A stretch of DNA of 5,600 nucleotides, from contig CAMWQV010000172.1 in assembly GCA_947176425.1 (NCBI GenBank), forward strand, positions 1 through 5,600. Direction: 5' to 3'. The notes below the pieces were generated by a model that searched no databases, was not told the DNA's origin, and saw only the letters and a program-made list of their open reading frames with translations. A program made the translations under genes and the position numbers. Positions 1 to 5,600 of the stretch are shown piece after piece. Source of the DNA: an uncultured Clostridia bacterium. Its GTDB lineage: Bacteria; Bacillota; Clostridia; Oscillospirales; Oscillospiraceae. The stretch's first letter is position 1; the number at the start of each line of letters is the position of its first letter.

Positions 1-1
1 C

Positions 2-2182
2 CGTCTTGCTCTGGGGCTGTGTCTCGCCCTCGTGCTGACGTTTCTTCCCGCGCCTGCCCGCGCCGCCGGTCCGGAGGATATTCCGAATATTCTGGAAACT
101 GACGCGGATACGTCGGACACTGTAGACCCTGAAAATTCTGAAAATCCGGAAAATCCGGAAAGCTCTGAAGCTCCTGTCAATCCTGTCAACATTGCAGAAA
201 CCTATAAAACGTCGGAAAAGGGCATCGAAATGATCCGTAAATTTGAGGATTTCCGCAGTATGCCCTATGAGGACGACGGCGAATGGTATATCGGCTACGG
301 CACCCTCTGCAACCCGAAAGATTACCCGAACGGAATCGACCGTGAGACCGCGCAGAAACTGATGGACAACGCCCTTAAAATTTCAGAAAGCCAAGTCAAC
401 AAGCTGCTGACGGATTACGGCATTTTTGTTACGCAGTATCAATTTGACATGATGGTCAGCATGACATATAATCTCGGTACCCAGTGGATTGACCCGGGCT
501 ACCGGTTCTGCTCGTATCTGATTAAAGGAACCGCCAACTACAGTGAAACGGAGATTGTTAACGCCATCGCGACCTGGTGCCACCAGGGGACGACCGTTTT
601 GGAGAGTCTGGTCAGACGCCGCCTCCAGGAAGCGTATCTGTTCCTGTATGGAGAGTATGAAAACGACGGGCCGAATATGTACGGCTATATCCACTTTAAT
701 CCCGCAGGCGGTACGACCCCAAACCGCACGGTCTTTTATCCCCTGGACCGCCCCTATGGAGAACTGCCCGCCGCGTCGCAGGAGGGCCGGAAATTCCTGG
801 GCTGGTATCAGGCGGACGGCAGGGAAGTCACTTCCGAAGATATCGCCGTCCCCCGCCTGGAGGTCAGCGCGAAATGGGACGGCGGCAATACAACCAGCCG
901 TCCGCAGACTGACGTTTCTAACTGGGTCAATCCCTATAAAGACGTTCCCAGCACAGCCTGGTATTTTACATATGTCCGTGAACTGAGCGCGGGCGGCGTT
1001 GTGAACGGCTACCCTGACGGCACCTTCCGGGCGGCCAACGAGGTGACGGCGGGCGAAGCGCTGAAACTGATCCTGCTTGCGGCTGGATATGAGGAACCGG
1101 AGAGGTCTGAAGGCCGCCACTGGGCCGCCGGATACCTGGATGAGGCCGTTACGCTGGGCTGTCTGGCGGAGGGAGAGATCACTGACCTGGACAGTTCGAT
1201 CAGCCGCCTTACTATCGCGCGTGTGGCGGCGGTCGCGCTGGGATTGCAGCCGCAGTTCGGGGAATCGCCCTTTGTGGATACTGATGACGGCTATACCCTG
1301 ACGCTCTATGAAGAAGAAATCCTAAACGGCACCGTTGTCAATGGGCGCCGGTTCTATTATCCGGAGCAGGGAATCACCCGTGCGGAGATGTGCGCTGTGG
1401 TGTCACGAATCAACAAATGGAATTTTACTGTGGACATTGAACCGGAGCAAGTCGGTTATATCGAATACTATGGAAAGAAATATCCGGTGCTGGAGAATGT
1501 TCCCAAAGCGTCCTATAATTCGGACCTGTTCGTGCTGGACGGATCCCGGATGTACTATAACGACGAGAATTACCGGACTTCCTGGGGAATCGACGTGTCC
1601 TCTTATCAGGAAAATATCGACTGGAATAAAGTCAAAAATGCGGGGATTGAGTTCGTATTTATCCGAATCGGCTACCGCGGCTACGGCGGAACCGGCACGC
1701 TCAATCTGGACCGGTACTTCCAGCAGAACCTGACCGGCGCGAAAGCCGCAGGATTGAAGGTCGGCGCGTATTTCTTCTCACAGTCGATCAACACGGCGGA
1801 AGCCGCGGAAGAAGCCTTGTTCGCGTTACAGGCCCTGAACGGTCAGACGCTGGATTATCCGCTGGTCTATGACTGGGAAACCATCAGTGCGTCCGGCGCA
1901 CGGACAAAGGGGCTGAGCAATACCGTCCTGACTGACTGCGCGATCTCTTTCTGCGAAACCGTAAGGCAGGGGGGCTATATCCCGATGATCTATTACAACA
2001 CCCCTGTCGCTTACACCCACTATCAGCTGGAACGGCTGACGGCATATGATGTATGGTTTGCCCAGTACGCGTCTAAGCCTACCATGTTCTATGATTACAG
2101 GATTTGGCAGTATTCTGACAGCGGCACTGTACCAGGGGTCAAGGGCAAGGTAGATATGGACTTGGCATTTATCCCATATTGA
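2..2182 (+). CDS. Secreted modular cell-wall hydrolase: GH24 lysozyme, InlB B-repeat, SLH x3, GH25 muramidase (5' end outside window)
   Basis: Likely an exported enzyme that cuts the beta-1,4 MurNAc-GlcNAc bonds of peptidoglycan. The frame is open to the left edge. A GTG at 32 sits inside a hydrophobic run (LALGLCLALVLTFL, then PARA-AG), which looks like a signal peptide h-region and cleavage site, so the true start is upstream. Residues below count from the GTG. An acidic Glu/Asn/Pro linker (about 12-60) is followed by a GH24 phage-type lysozyme domain (about 61-208) with catalytic-type E72 and D81 and the YIGYGT loop. An InlB B-repeat-like domain (about 217-283, FLGWY...AKW) comes next. Three SLH repeats (about 301-462; GYPDGTF in the first, ITRAE in the third) probably bind secondary wall polymer. 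A GH25 domain (about 516-716) has D521 in GIDVSSYQ, D614 and E616 in VYDWE, and VDMD near the end, so its active site looks complete. In GH24 the usual catalytic Thr is Tyr86. The protein could serve growth, division or competition; the sequence does not say which. The domain calls are secure, the exact role is not. Confidence 0.93.
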   Translation, partial: RLALGLCLALVLTFLPAPARAAGPEDIPNILETDADTSDTVDPENSENPENPESSEAPVNPVNIAETYKTSEKGIEMIRKFEDFRSMPYEDDGEWYIGYGTLCNPKDYPNGIDRETAQKLMDNALKISESQVNKLLTDYGIFVTQYQFDMMVSMTYNLGTQWIDPGYRFCSYLIKGTANYSETEIVNAIATWCHQGTTVLESLVRRRLQEAYLFLYGEYENDGPNMYGYIHFNPAGGTTPNRTVFYPLDRPYGELPAASQEGRKFLGWYQADGREVTSEDIAVPRLEVSAKWDGGNTTSRPQTDVSNWVNPYKDVPSTAWYFTYVRELSAGGVVNGYPDGTFRAANEVTAGEALKLILLAAGYEEPERSEGRHWAAGYLDEAVTLGCLAEGEITDLDSSISRLTIARVAAVALGLQPQFGESPFVDTDDGYTLTLYEEEILNGTVVNGRRFYYPEQGITRAEMCAVVSRINKWNFTVDIEPEQVGYIEYYGKKYPVLENVPKASYNSDLFVLDGSRMYYNDENYRTSWGIDVSSYQENIDWNKVKNAGIEFVFIRIGYRGYGGTGTLNLDRYFQQNLTGAKAAGLKVGAYFFSQSINTAEAAEEALFALQALNGQTLDYPLVYDWETISASGARTKGLSNTVLTDCAISFCETVRQGGYIPMIYYNTPVAYTHYQLERLTAYDVWFAQYASKPTMFYDYRIWQYSDSGTVPGVKGKVDMDLAFIPY
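131..190 (+). repeat. Short in-frame 9-bp tandem repeats in the linker of the wall hydrolase
   Basis: Four degenerate 9-bp units of the form GAA-AAT-CCG/TCT (131-166) encode Glu-Asn-Pro/Ser repeats. They are followed by two copies of CCTGTCAAY (173-190) encoding Pro-Val-Asn. All units are multiples of three, so copy-number changes would alter linker length without a frameshift. The position between signal peptide and GH24 domain fits a flexible, acidic wall-spanning spacer. Confidence 0.7.
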
Positions 2183-2188
2183 CAAATC

Positions 2189-2220
2189 CGGAAGCCTGGG
2201 GCGTATACCCTGGGCTTCTG
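2189..2220 (+). terminator. Hairpin just after the wall hydrolase, possible transcription terminator
   Basis: The arms GAAGCCTGGGG (2191-2201) and CCCTGGGCTTC (2208-2218) pair over 11 bp, two of them G-U, around a 6-base loop. The stem can be extended by two more pairs to 2189-2220. It begins 6 bases past the TGA stop. No good T-run follows on the plus strand, so it may be a weak terminator, a bidirectional one working with the next hairpin, or a 3' end-protecting structure. Confidence 0.5.
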
Positions 2221-2226
2221 TATGTA

Positions 2227-2268
2227 TACCGTTCCGGCAGCGGGATTTTTCCTGAGGCCGGAACGGTA
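2227..2268 (-). terminator. Long hairpin after the small minus-strand gene, possible terminator between convergent genes
   Basis: TACCGTTCCGGC (2227-2238) and GCCGGAACGGTA (2257-2268) are a perfect 12-bp inverted repeat. After a 2x2 mismatch, a further 5-bp stem (CGGGA at 2241-2245 with TCCTG at 2250-2254) closes a four-base loop. It lies 4 bases beyond the stop of the minus-strand gene, where its terminator would be expected. Neither strand shows a clear T-run after the stem, so the structure is certain but the function is inferred. Confidence 0.5.
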
Positions 2269-2272
2269 CGCG

Positions 2273-2446
2273 TCAGCGGTTGTTCATTGACTCTTTGACA
2301 GAGGCCGCGGCAGTGTCCACCGCGTCCGTCATGGTCTGCATGGCCTTCCCGGCGGCAGTGCGTTTGCCCTGGGTGGTGTGCAGCGCCATATCCGCCGCGC
2401 ATCCGGCAACCGCGCCTAACAGCATTCCTTTGATAAATCCGTGCAT
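2273..2446 (-). CDS. Small YtxH-like protein, 57 residues
   Basis: Reading the minus strand, an ATG at 2446 opens a 57-codon frame ending in TGA at 2273-2275. It has a very strong Shine-Dalgarno sequence (AAGGAGG, plus positions 2457-2463) about 10 bases upstream. The protein starts MHGFIKGMLLGAVAGCAADM, a short Gly/Ala-rich hydrophobic helix, followed by a basic QGKRTAAGKAM stretch and a polar, probably helical tail ending in ESMNNR. A glycine-rich N-terminal helix, then a charged helical tail, is the general look of small YtxH-type (gas-vesicle/stress-like) envelope-associated proteins of Firmicutes; the family assignment is tentative and the function unknown. It converges with the wall hydrolase and diverges from the phosphatase gene. 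Two overlapping longer frames (2169-2549 minus and 2280-2477 plus) lack comparable start signals and have low-complexity or arginine-rich translations, so this frame is preferred. Confidence 0.8.
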   Translation of the reverse strand: MHGFIKGMLLGAVAGCAADMALHTTQGKRTAAGKAMQTMTDAVDTAAASVKESMNNR

Positions 2447-2456
2447 TTCTTCTTCC

Positions 2457-2463
2457 CCTCCTT
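2457..2463 (-). promoter_or_regulatory. Strong ribosome binding site for the small YtxH-like gene
   Basis: The minus strand reads AAAGGAGGGG here, a full match to the anti-Shine-Dalgarno core, about 10 bases before the ATG at 2446. This site decides both the frame and the start of the small gene. I found no convincing minus-strand -35/-10 pair between it and 2581. Confidence 0.8.
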
Positions 2464-2514
2464 TCGCCCGAAAATAGTATGTCCGGTTTTGGGCATATTC
2501 TGCATGAGAAAGAT

Positions 2515-2543
2515 TTGCTAATTCCTGACAGTTTCGATATAAT
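2515..2543 (+). promoter_or_regulatory. Sigma-A-type promoter for the phosphatase-GNAT / ygiQ operon
   Basis: TTGCTA (2515-2520, 4 of 6 matches to TTGACA) and a perfect TATAAT (2538-2543) are separated by the optimal 17 bases. The surrounding DNA is AT-rich compared with the coding sequence. Transcription would start near 2550, giving a leader of about 30 bases before the ATG at 2582. A modest Shine-Dalgarno sequence (GAGG, 2567-2570) lies 11 bases before that ATG. No operator-like inverted repeat is evident across it. Confidence 0.75.
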
Positions 2544-2581
2544 ATTCATATTTCTATTATGGGAACGAGGTCTGATTTTTT

Positions 2582-3622
2582 ATGACAACTAAAATTTATT
2601 TAATCCGCCACGCGGAGGCGGAAGGGAACCTGTTCCGTCTCGCCCACGGACAGTATGACAGCACCATCACCGCCGGCGGCTACCGGCAGCTTTCTTATCT
2701 GCGGGAACGCTTCCGGAACGAACGGATTGACGCGGTTTATGGCAGCGACCTGACCCGTACCCATACCACCGCGTCCGCAATCTACACGCCGAAAAATCTG
2801 CCGTTCCGGCCTCTGCCCCTGCTGCGGGAACTGCGGCTGGGCGTATGGGAGCAGATGTCCTGGGGAGAAATTCTGCGGCTGGACCGGCAGATGTACATAG
2901 ACTTCAATAAACGTCCCGACCTCTGGCACGCCGAGGGAGCGGAGACGTTCGCACAGGTGCGGGACCGTATGCTGGAAGCCCTGCGGCTGATCGCGTCCGC
3001 GCATCCGGGGGGTGTCGTGGCCGCAACCAGCCACGGCGCGGCCCTGCGCACGCTGCTGGGGACGCTGCAGGGGCTGAGTCTGGAGGAAATCGGCAAAACC
3101 GGACACGGGGACAATACGGCGGTCTCTCTGGTGGAAGTTGAGGGAGACAATATGCGGATTGTTTTCCGGGACGACGCTTCCCATGTCCCTGCCAGCGCGT
3201 CCACATTCCGCCGCCAGAGCTGGCACAAGGACGACGCCGCTACTGAACCGGGCCTGTGGTATCAGACGGAACTCGAGGACGGTACGGGCCGCACGGCAAC
3301 GGCAATGATGGATGAGACCGCCGCCGGACATTTTGCGGTACACCTGGCGCCGGATACGCTGCGGATTACGGAATATGAGATCGTTCCGGAACTGCGGGGC
3401 AGGGGCTACGGCGTGCAGATGCTGGGACAGGCGGTGCAGTTTGCCAGAAAGCGCGGCAGAGAAAACGTCAGCCTGACCTGCTCGGAAGCTATGCGGGGAT
3501 ATTTTGCCAAGTACGGATTTTTAGAATCGGACCGGCAGGGGAATACTGTAAAAATGACGCTGGATATCCGGCCCGTTATTCGAGATATCCCTGAAGTGGA
3601 GACATACGATGACAAAATTTGA
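2582..3622 (+). CDS. Histidine phosphatase fused to a GNAT N-acetyltransferase
   Basis: A 346-residue two-domain cytoplasmic protein. Residues about 1-190 form a histidine phosphatase (phosphoglycerate mutase-like) domain. The start is LIRHAEAEGN, with R9 and phospho-accepting H10. R59 in SDLTRT, the probable acid residue E83 in LRELRLGVWE, and the second histidine H151 in TSHGAALR complete the usual catalytic set. Such domains hydrolyse phosphate esters, but the substrate cannot be told from sequence. A linker (about 190-224) leads to a GNAT domain (about 225-330) with the acetyl-CoA pyrophosphate-binding motif RGRGYG at 272-277 and a C-terminal YFAKYGF segment typical of the fold. The acceptor is unknown. 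The ATG at 2582 is supported by the promoter, by a weak GAGG site and by the RHA motif starting only eight residues in. The last 14 bases overlap the start of ygiQ. A metabolic mutase (GpmA) is unlikely given the RHA variant and the fusion. Confidence 0.92.
   Translation: MTTKIYLIRHAEAEGNLFRLAHGQYDSTITAGGYRQLSYLRERFRNERIDAVYGSDLTRTHTTASAIYTPKNLPFRPLPLLRELRLGVWEQMSWGEILRLDRQMYIDFNKRPDLWHAEGAETFAQVRDRMLEALRLIASAHPGGVVAATSHGAALRTLLGTLQGLSLEEIGKTGHGDNTAVSLVEVEGDNMRIVFRDDASHVPASASTFRRQSWHKDDAATEPGLWYQTELEDGTGRTATAMMDETAAGHFAVHLAPDTLRITEYEIVPELRGRGYGVQMLGQAVQFARKRGRENVSLTCSEAMRGYFAKYGFLESDRQGNTVKMTLDIRPVIRDIPEVETYDDKI
3598..3601 (+). promoter_or_regulatory. Ribosome binding site of ygiQ inside the upstream gene
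   Basis: GGAG within AAGTGGAGA lies 7 bases before the ATG at 3609 and inside the last codons of the phosphatase-GNAT gene. With the 14-base reading-frame overlap it supports the chosen ygiQ start and suggests translational coupling. Confidence 0.65.
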
Positions 3623-5471
3623 TTTTTTGCCGGTCAGCAAAGCAGATATGCAGGAGAGGGGCTGGTGGTACTACGATTTTCTCGTTGTGACCGCCGACGC
3701 CTATGTGGATCACCCCAGCTTCGGCACGGCCATTATTGCCCGGGTATTGGAGGCGGAAAAATACCGGGTCGCGGTGCTGGCACAACCCGACTGGCACAGC
3801 GCGAAAGATTTTTTGGCAATGGGAAAGCCCCGATACGGCGTTATGATCGGCGGGGGAAATATCGATTCCATGGTGGCGCACTATACAGCCGCCAAAAAAC
3901 GCCGTTCCAGCGACGCCTATAGTCCGGGGAATCGAATGGGACTGCGTCCGGACCGTCCAACTATCGTATACGCGAACCGGGCACGGGAGGCATTCCCGGA
4001 TACCCCTATCGTGATCGGCGGCTTAGAGGCTAGTTTGCGGAGGTTTGCGCACTATGATTACTGGGACGATAAAGTGCGGCGCTCCATCCTGTTCGACGCC
4101 CAGGCGGACCTGCTGGTCTACGGTATGGGCGAACGCGCTTCCCGAGAGATTGCCGGGCGTCTGGCAAGGGGAGAGCCAGTAGAAAATCTGACCGATATCC
4201 GCGGGACAGCTTACGCCGTGAAAGAACCGCAGGCGGCGTTTGAAAGTCTGACAGTCCCGTCTTTTGAGCGGGTGTGCGCAGATAAACATGATTACGCCGA
4301 AGCGACAAAACTGGAATATGAAGAACATGACCCGATCCGCGGACGGGCGCTGCTTCAGCGGCATGGGGACAGGGTGCTGGTCGTGAATCCGCCCGCCATG
4401 CCCCTGAACCGTGAGGAACTGGATTTTGTAGCGGAGCTGCCCTATGCCCGCGAAGTCCATCCGATGTACGATGCACAGGGAGGGGTCGCCGCAATCGAAG
4501 AAGTGCGCTTTTCTGTCACGCACAACCGGGGCTGTTTCGGCGGCTGTAATTTCTGTTCGCTGGCGTTCCATCAGGGGCGTATGGTCACTTCCCGCAGTCA
4601 TGAGAGCGTTGTGCGGGAGGTGGAAGGATTTGTCAGGGACCCGAAATTCAAGGGCTATGTGCATGATGTGGGCGGACCGTCGGCGAATTTCCGGCACCCG
4701 TCCTGCAAGAACCAGACAAAACATGGAATGTGCAAAAACCGTTCCTGTCTCGCGCCCTCTCCCTGTAAAAATCTGGACCCCAGCCACAGCGATTATCTTG
4801 CGCTTCTGCGAAAAGTACGGGCAGTCCCCGGCGTCAAAAAAGTGTTTATCCGCAGCGGGATTCGTTATGACTATATGCTGCAGGAGAAAAACAGCGAATT
4901 TTTTGCCGAATTGGTAAAGCACCATATTTCCGGACAGCTGAAAGTCGCGCCGGAGCATTGTTCCGCGCAGGTCTTGGACTATATGGGCAAGCCCCATTTT
5001 GATGTTTACGAGAAATTCCGCGACAAATACCAGCGTCTGAACCAGAGATATCAGCTGGAACAGTATCTGGTCCCGTATTTGATGAGTTCTCATCCCGGCT
5101 GTACGCTCAGTGACGCGGTAGATTTGGCGGTATTTCTCAATAAGACCGGACGCCAGCCGGAACAGGTGCAGGACTTTTATCCCACGCCCGGCACGCTGTC
5201 AACCTGCATGTGGTATACCGGACTGGACCCCCGAACGATGGAACCGGTCTATGTGGCAAAAAGCCCCCATGATAAAGCTCTCCAGCGGGCCTTGCTGCAA
5301 TGGAAGCGTCCGGAAATGCGCCGGCTGGTGGTGGAGGCCCTTCACAAGACCCACCGTGAAGACCTGATCGGATACGGAAAAAACTGCCTGATCCGCCCGC
5401 TGCACCAACATTCCGCTAATCAGAACCATGCGGAAAATCGGACGCATACCGGCAAAAAGCGCAGAAAATAG
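3609..5471 (+). CDS. ygiQ: YgiQ-family radical SAM protein (UPF0313)
   Basis: A 620-residue cytoplasmic iron-sulfur protein. The N-terminal part (about 1-290) matches the YgiQ N-terminal domain: FLPVSKADMQERGW at the start, DAYVDHPSFG at 30-39 and IVIGGLEASLRRFAHYDYW at 134-152. The radical SAM core (about 298-510) carries CX3CX2C as C309, C313, C316 in RGCFGGCNFC, which ligates the [4Fe-4S] cluster that cleaves S-adenosylmethionine. A second group of four cysteines (C366, C375, C380, C386) follows within the core. The C-terminal part (QDFYPTPGTLSTCMWYTGLDP, then about 550-600) fits the DUF3362-like end, and a basic tail ends in KKRRK. The Escherichia coli member is about 740 residues, so this is a shorter but complete version. 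No substrate is established for the family to my knowledge. The ATG at 3609 is fixed by the conserved N-terminus and by GGAG at 3598. It overlaps the upstream gene by 14 bases, indicating one operon. Confidence 0.96.
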   Translation: MTKFDFLPVSKADMQERGWWYYDFLVVTADAYVDHPSFGTAIIARVLEAEKYRVAVLAQPDWHSAKDFLAMGKPRYGVMIGGGNIDSMVAHYTAAKKRRSSDAYSPGNRMGLRPDRPTIVYANRAREAFPDTPIVIGGLEASLRRFAHYDYWDDKVRRSILFDAQADLLVYGMGERASREIAGRLARGEPVENLTDIRGTAYAVKEPQAAFESLTVPSFERVCADKHDYAEATKLEYEEHDPIRGRALLQRHGDRVLVVNPPAMPLNREELDFVAELPYAREVHPMYDAQGGVAAIEEVRFSVTHNRGCFGGCNFCSLAFHQGRMVTSRSHESVVREVEGFVRDPKFKGYVHDVGGPSANFRHPSCKNQTKHGMCKNRSCLAPSPCKNLDPSHSDYLALLRKVRAVPGVKKVFIRSGIRYDYMLQEKNSEFFAELVKHHISGQLKVAPEHCSAQVLDYMGKPHFDVYEKFRDKYQRLNQRYQLEQYLVPYLMSSHPGCTLSDAVDLAVFLNKTGRQPEQVQDFYPTPGTLSTCMWYTGLDPRTMEPVYVAKSPHDKALQRALLQWKRPEMRRLVVEALHKTHREDLIGYGKNCLIRPLHQHSANQNHAENRTHTGKKRRK

Positions 5472-5499
5472 GGATGATTTTTGAAAACAGGTATATTTT

Positions 5500-5533
5500 T
5501 GGTCCCACAGCATAAACCATTGCTGTGGGACCA
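5500..5533 (+). terminator. Perfect 13-bp hairpin after ygiQ, possible terminator
   Basis: TGGTCCCACAGCA (5500-5512) and TGCTGTGGGACCA (5521-5533) pair perfectly over 13 bp around an 8-base loop. It lies 28 bases after the ygiQ stop. The T-run (5496-5500) precedes rather than follows the stem, and the sequence after it is GC-mixed. It is therefore not a textbook intrinsic terminator; it could be a 3' stabilising structure or a protein-binding palindrome. Confidence 0.5.
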
Positions 5534-5555
5534 GGCTATCCTGCCGCCATGTTCG

Positions 5556-5584
5556 TTGTTCAGCACGAAAAAGAGTTGTATAAA
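5556..5584 (+). promoter_or_regulatory. Possible promoter for a gene beyond the right edge
   Basis: TTGTTC (5556-5561) and TATAAA (5579-5584) are 17 bases apart in an AT-rich stretch that follows the ygiQ hairpin. The -10 matches 5 of 6 consensus bases, the -35 only 3 of 6. No start codon with a ribosome site is seen before the window ends at 5600, so the target is unknown. Confidence 0.35.
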
Positions 5585-5600
5585 AAGAATAGATTTGTGC

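Noticed and set aside
32..34. GTG as the start codon of the wall hydrolase
   Set aside because: The frame stays open to the left edge, and the residues before the GTG (RLALGLCLAL) continue the signal-peptide hydrophobic core. Starting at 32 would cut the signal peptide in half and leave no basic N-region.
212..2182. Phage endolysin or prophage remnant
   Set aside because: GH24 and GH25 both occur in phage lysins, but the signal peptide, SLH repeats and absence of holin, tail, integrase or other phage genes point to a host wall enzyme.
2169..2549. 126-codon minus-strand frame spanning the hydrolase-phosphatase gap
   Set aside because: Its translation is Arg/Gly-rich without recognisable motifs, it overlaps the end of the hydrolase gene, and the AAGGAGG site fits the shorter frame starting at 2446 in a different phase.
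2600..3343. Antisense open frame opposite the phosphatase-GNAT gene
   Set aside because: It lies opposite conserved catalytic motifs on the plus strand, its translation has no recognisable domain, and no start signal is seen.
4023..5093. 356-codon antisense open frame inside ygiQ
   Set aside because: It lies wholly opposite a clearly real, conserved radical SAM gene. GC-rich codon bias produces such long antisense frames, and no ribosome site or family motif supports it.
1..5600. CRISPR array, tRNA, rRNA, insertion sequence or defence island
   Set aside because: No regularly spaced repeats, cloverleaf sequences, terminal inverted repeats with a transposase, or nuclease/toxin domains were found on either strand.

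Overview
The window reads as ordinary chromosomal DNA from a Gram-positive anaerobe, most likely a member of the Clostridia (Oscillospiraceae-like). This rests on a secreted wall hydrolase carrying SLH repeats beside a GH25 muramidase, strong AAGGAGG-type ribosome binding sites, a moderately GC-rich coding sequence and a YgiQ-type radical SAM protein. The lineage is an inference from gene content, not a database match. I see no phage structural genes, transposase, integrase, CRISPR array, tRNA or rRNA.

Layout. Positions 2-2182 (+) hold the 3' part of a large secreted, modular wall protein: signal peptide, acidic repeat linker, GH24-type lysozyme domain, InlB B-repeat-like domain, three SLH repeats and a C-terminal GH25 muramidase domain. 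Its true start lies left of the window. Positions 2183-2272 hold two adjacent hairpins between convergent genes. Positions 2273-2446 (-) encode a 57-residue YtxH-like small protein with an excellent Shine-Dalgarno sequence. Positions 2447-2581 form a divergent intergenic region with a clear sigma-A-type promoter facing right.

Positions 2582-3622 (+) encode a fusion of a histidine phosphatase and a GNAT acetyltransferase. Its end overlaps by 14 bases the start of a YgiQ-family radical SAM protein (3609-5471, +), so the two are very probably co-transcribed and translationally coupled. Positions 5472-5600 carry a perfect 13-bp hairpin and a possible promoter for a gene beyond the right edge.

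How the genes relate: the wall hydrolase is an independent transcription unit acting outside the cell. The small YtxH-like protein stands alone on the opposite strand. The phosphatase-acetyltransferase and YgiQ form a two-gene operon whose shared substrate or pathway cannot be read from the sequence. I find no convincing new defence or mobile system. The points most worth a second look are the two-muramidase architecture with a substituted GH24 catalytic threonine, the phosphatase-GNAT fusion coupled to YgiQ, and the small minus-strand gene.
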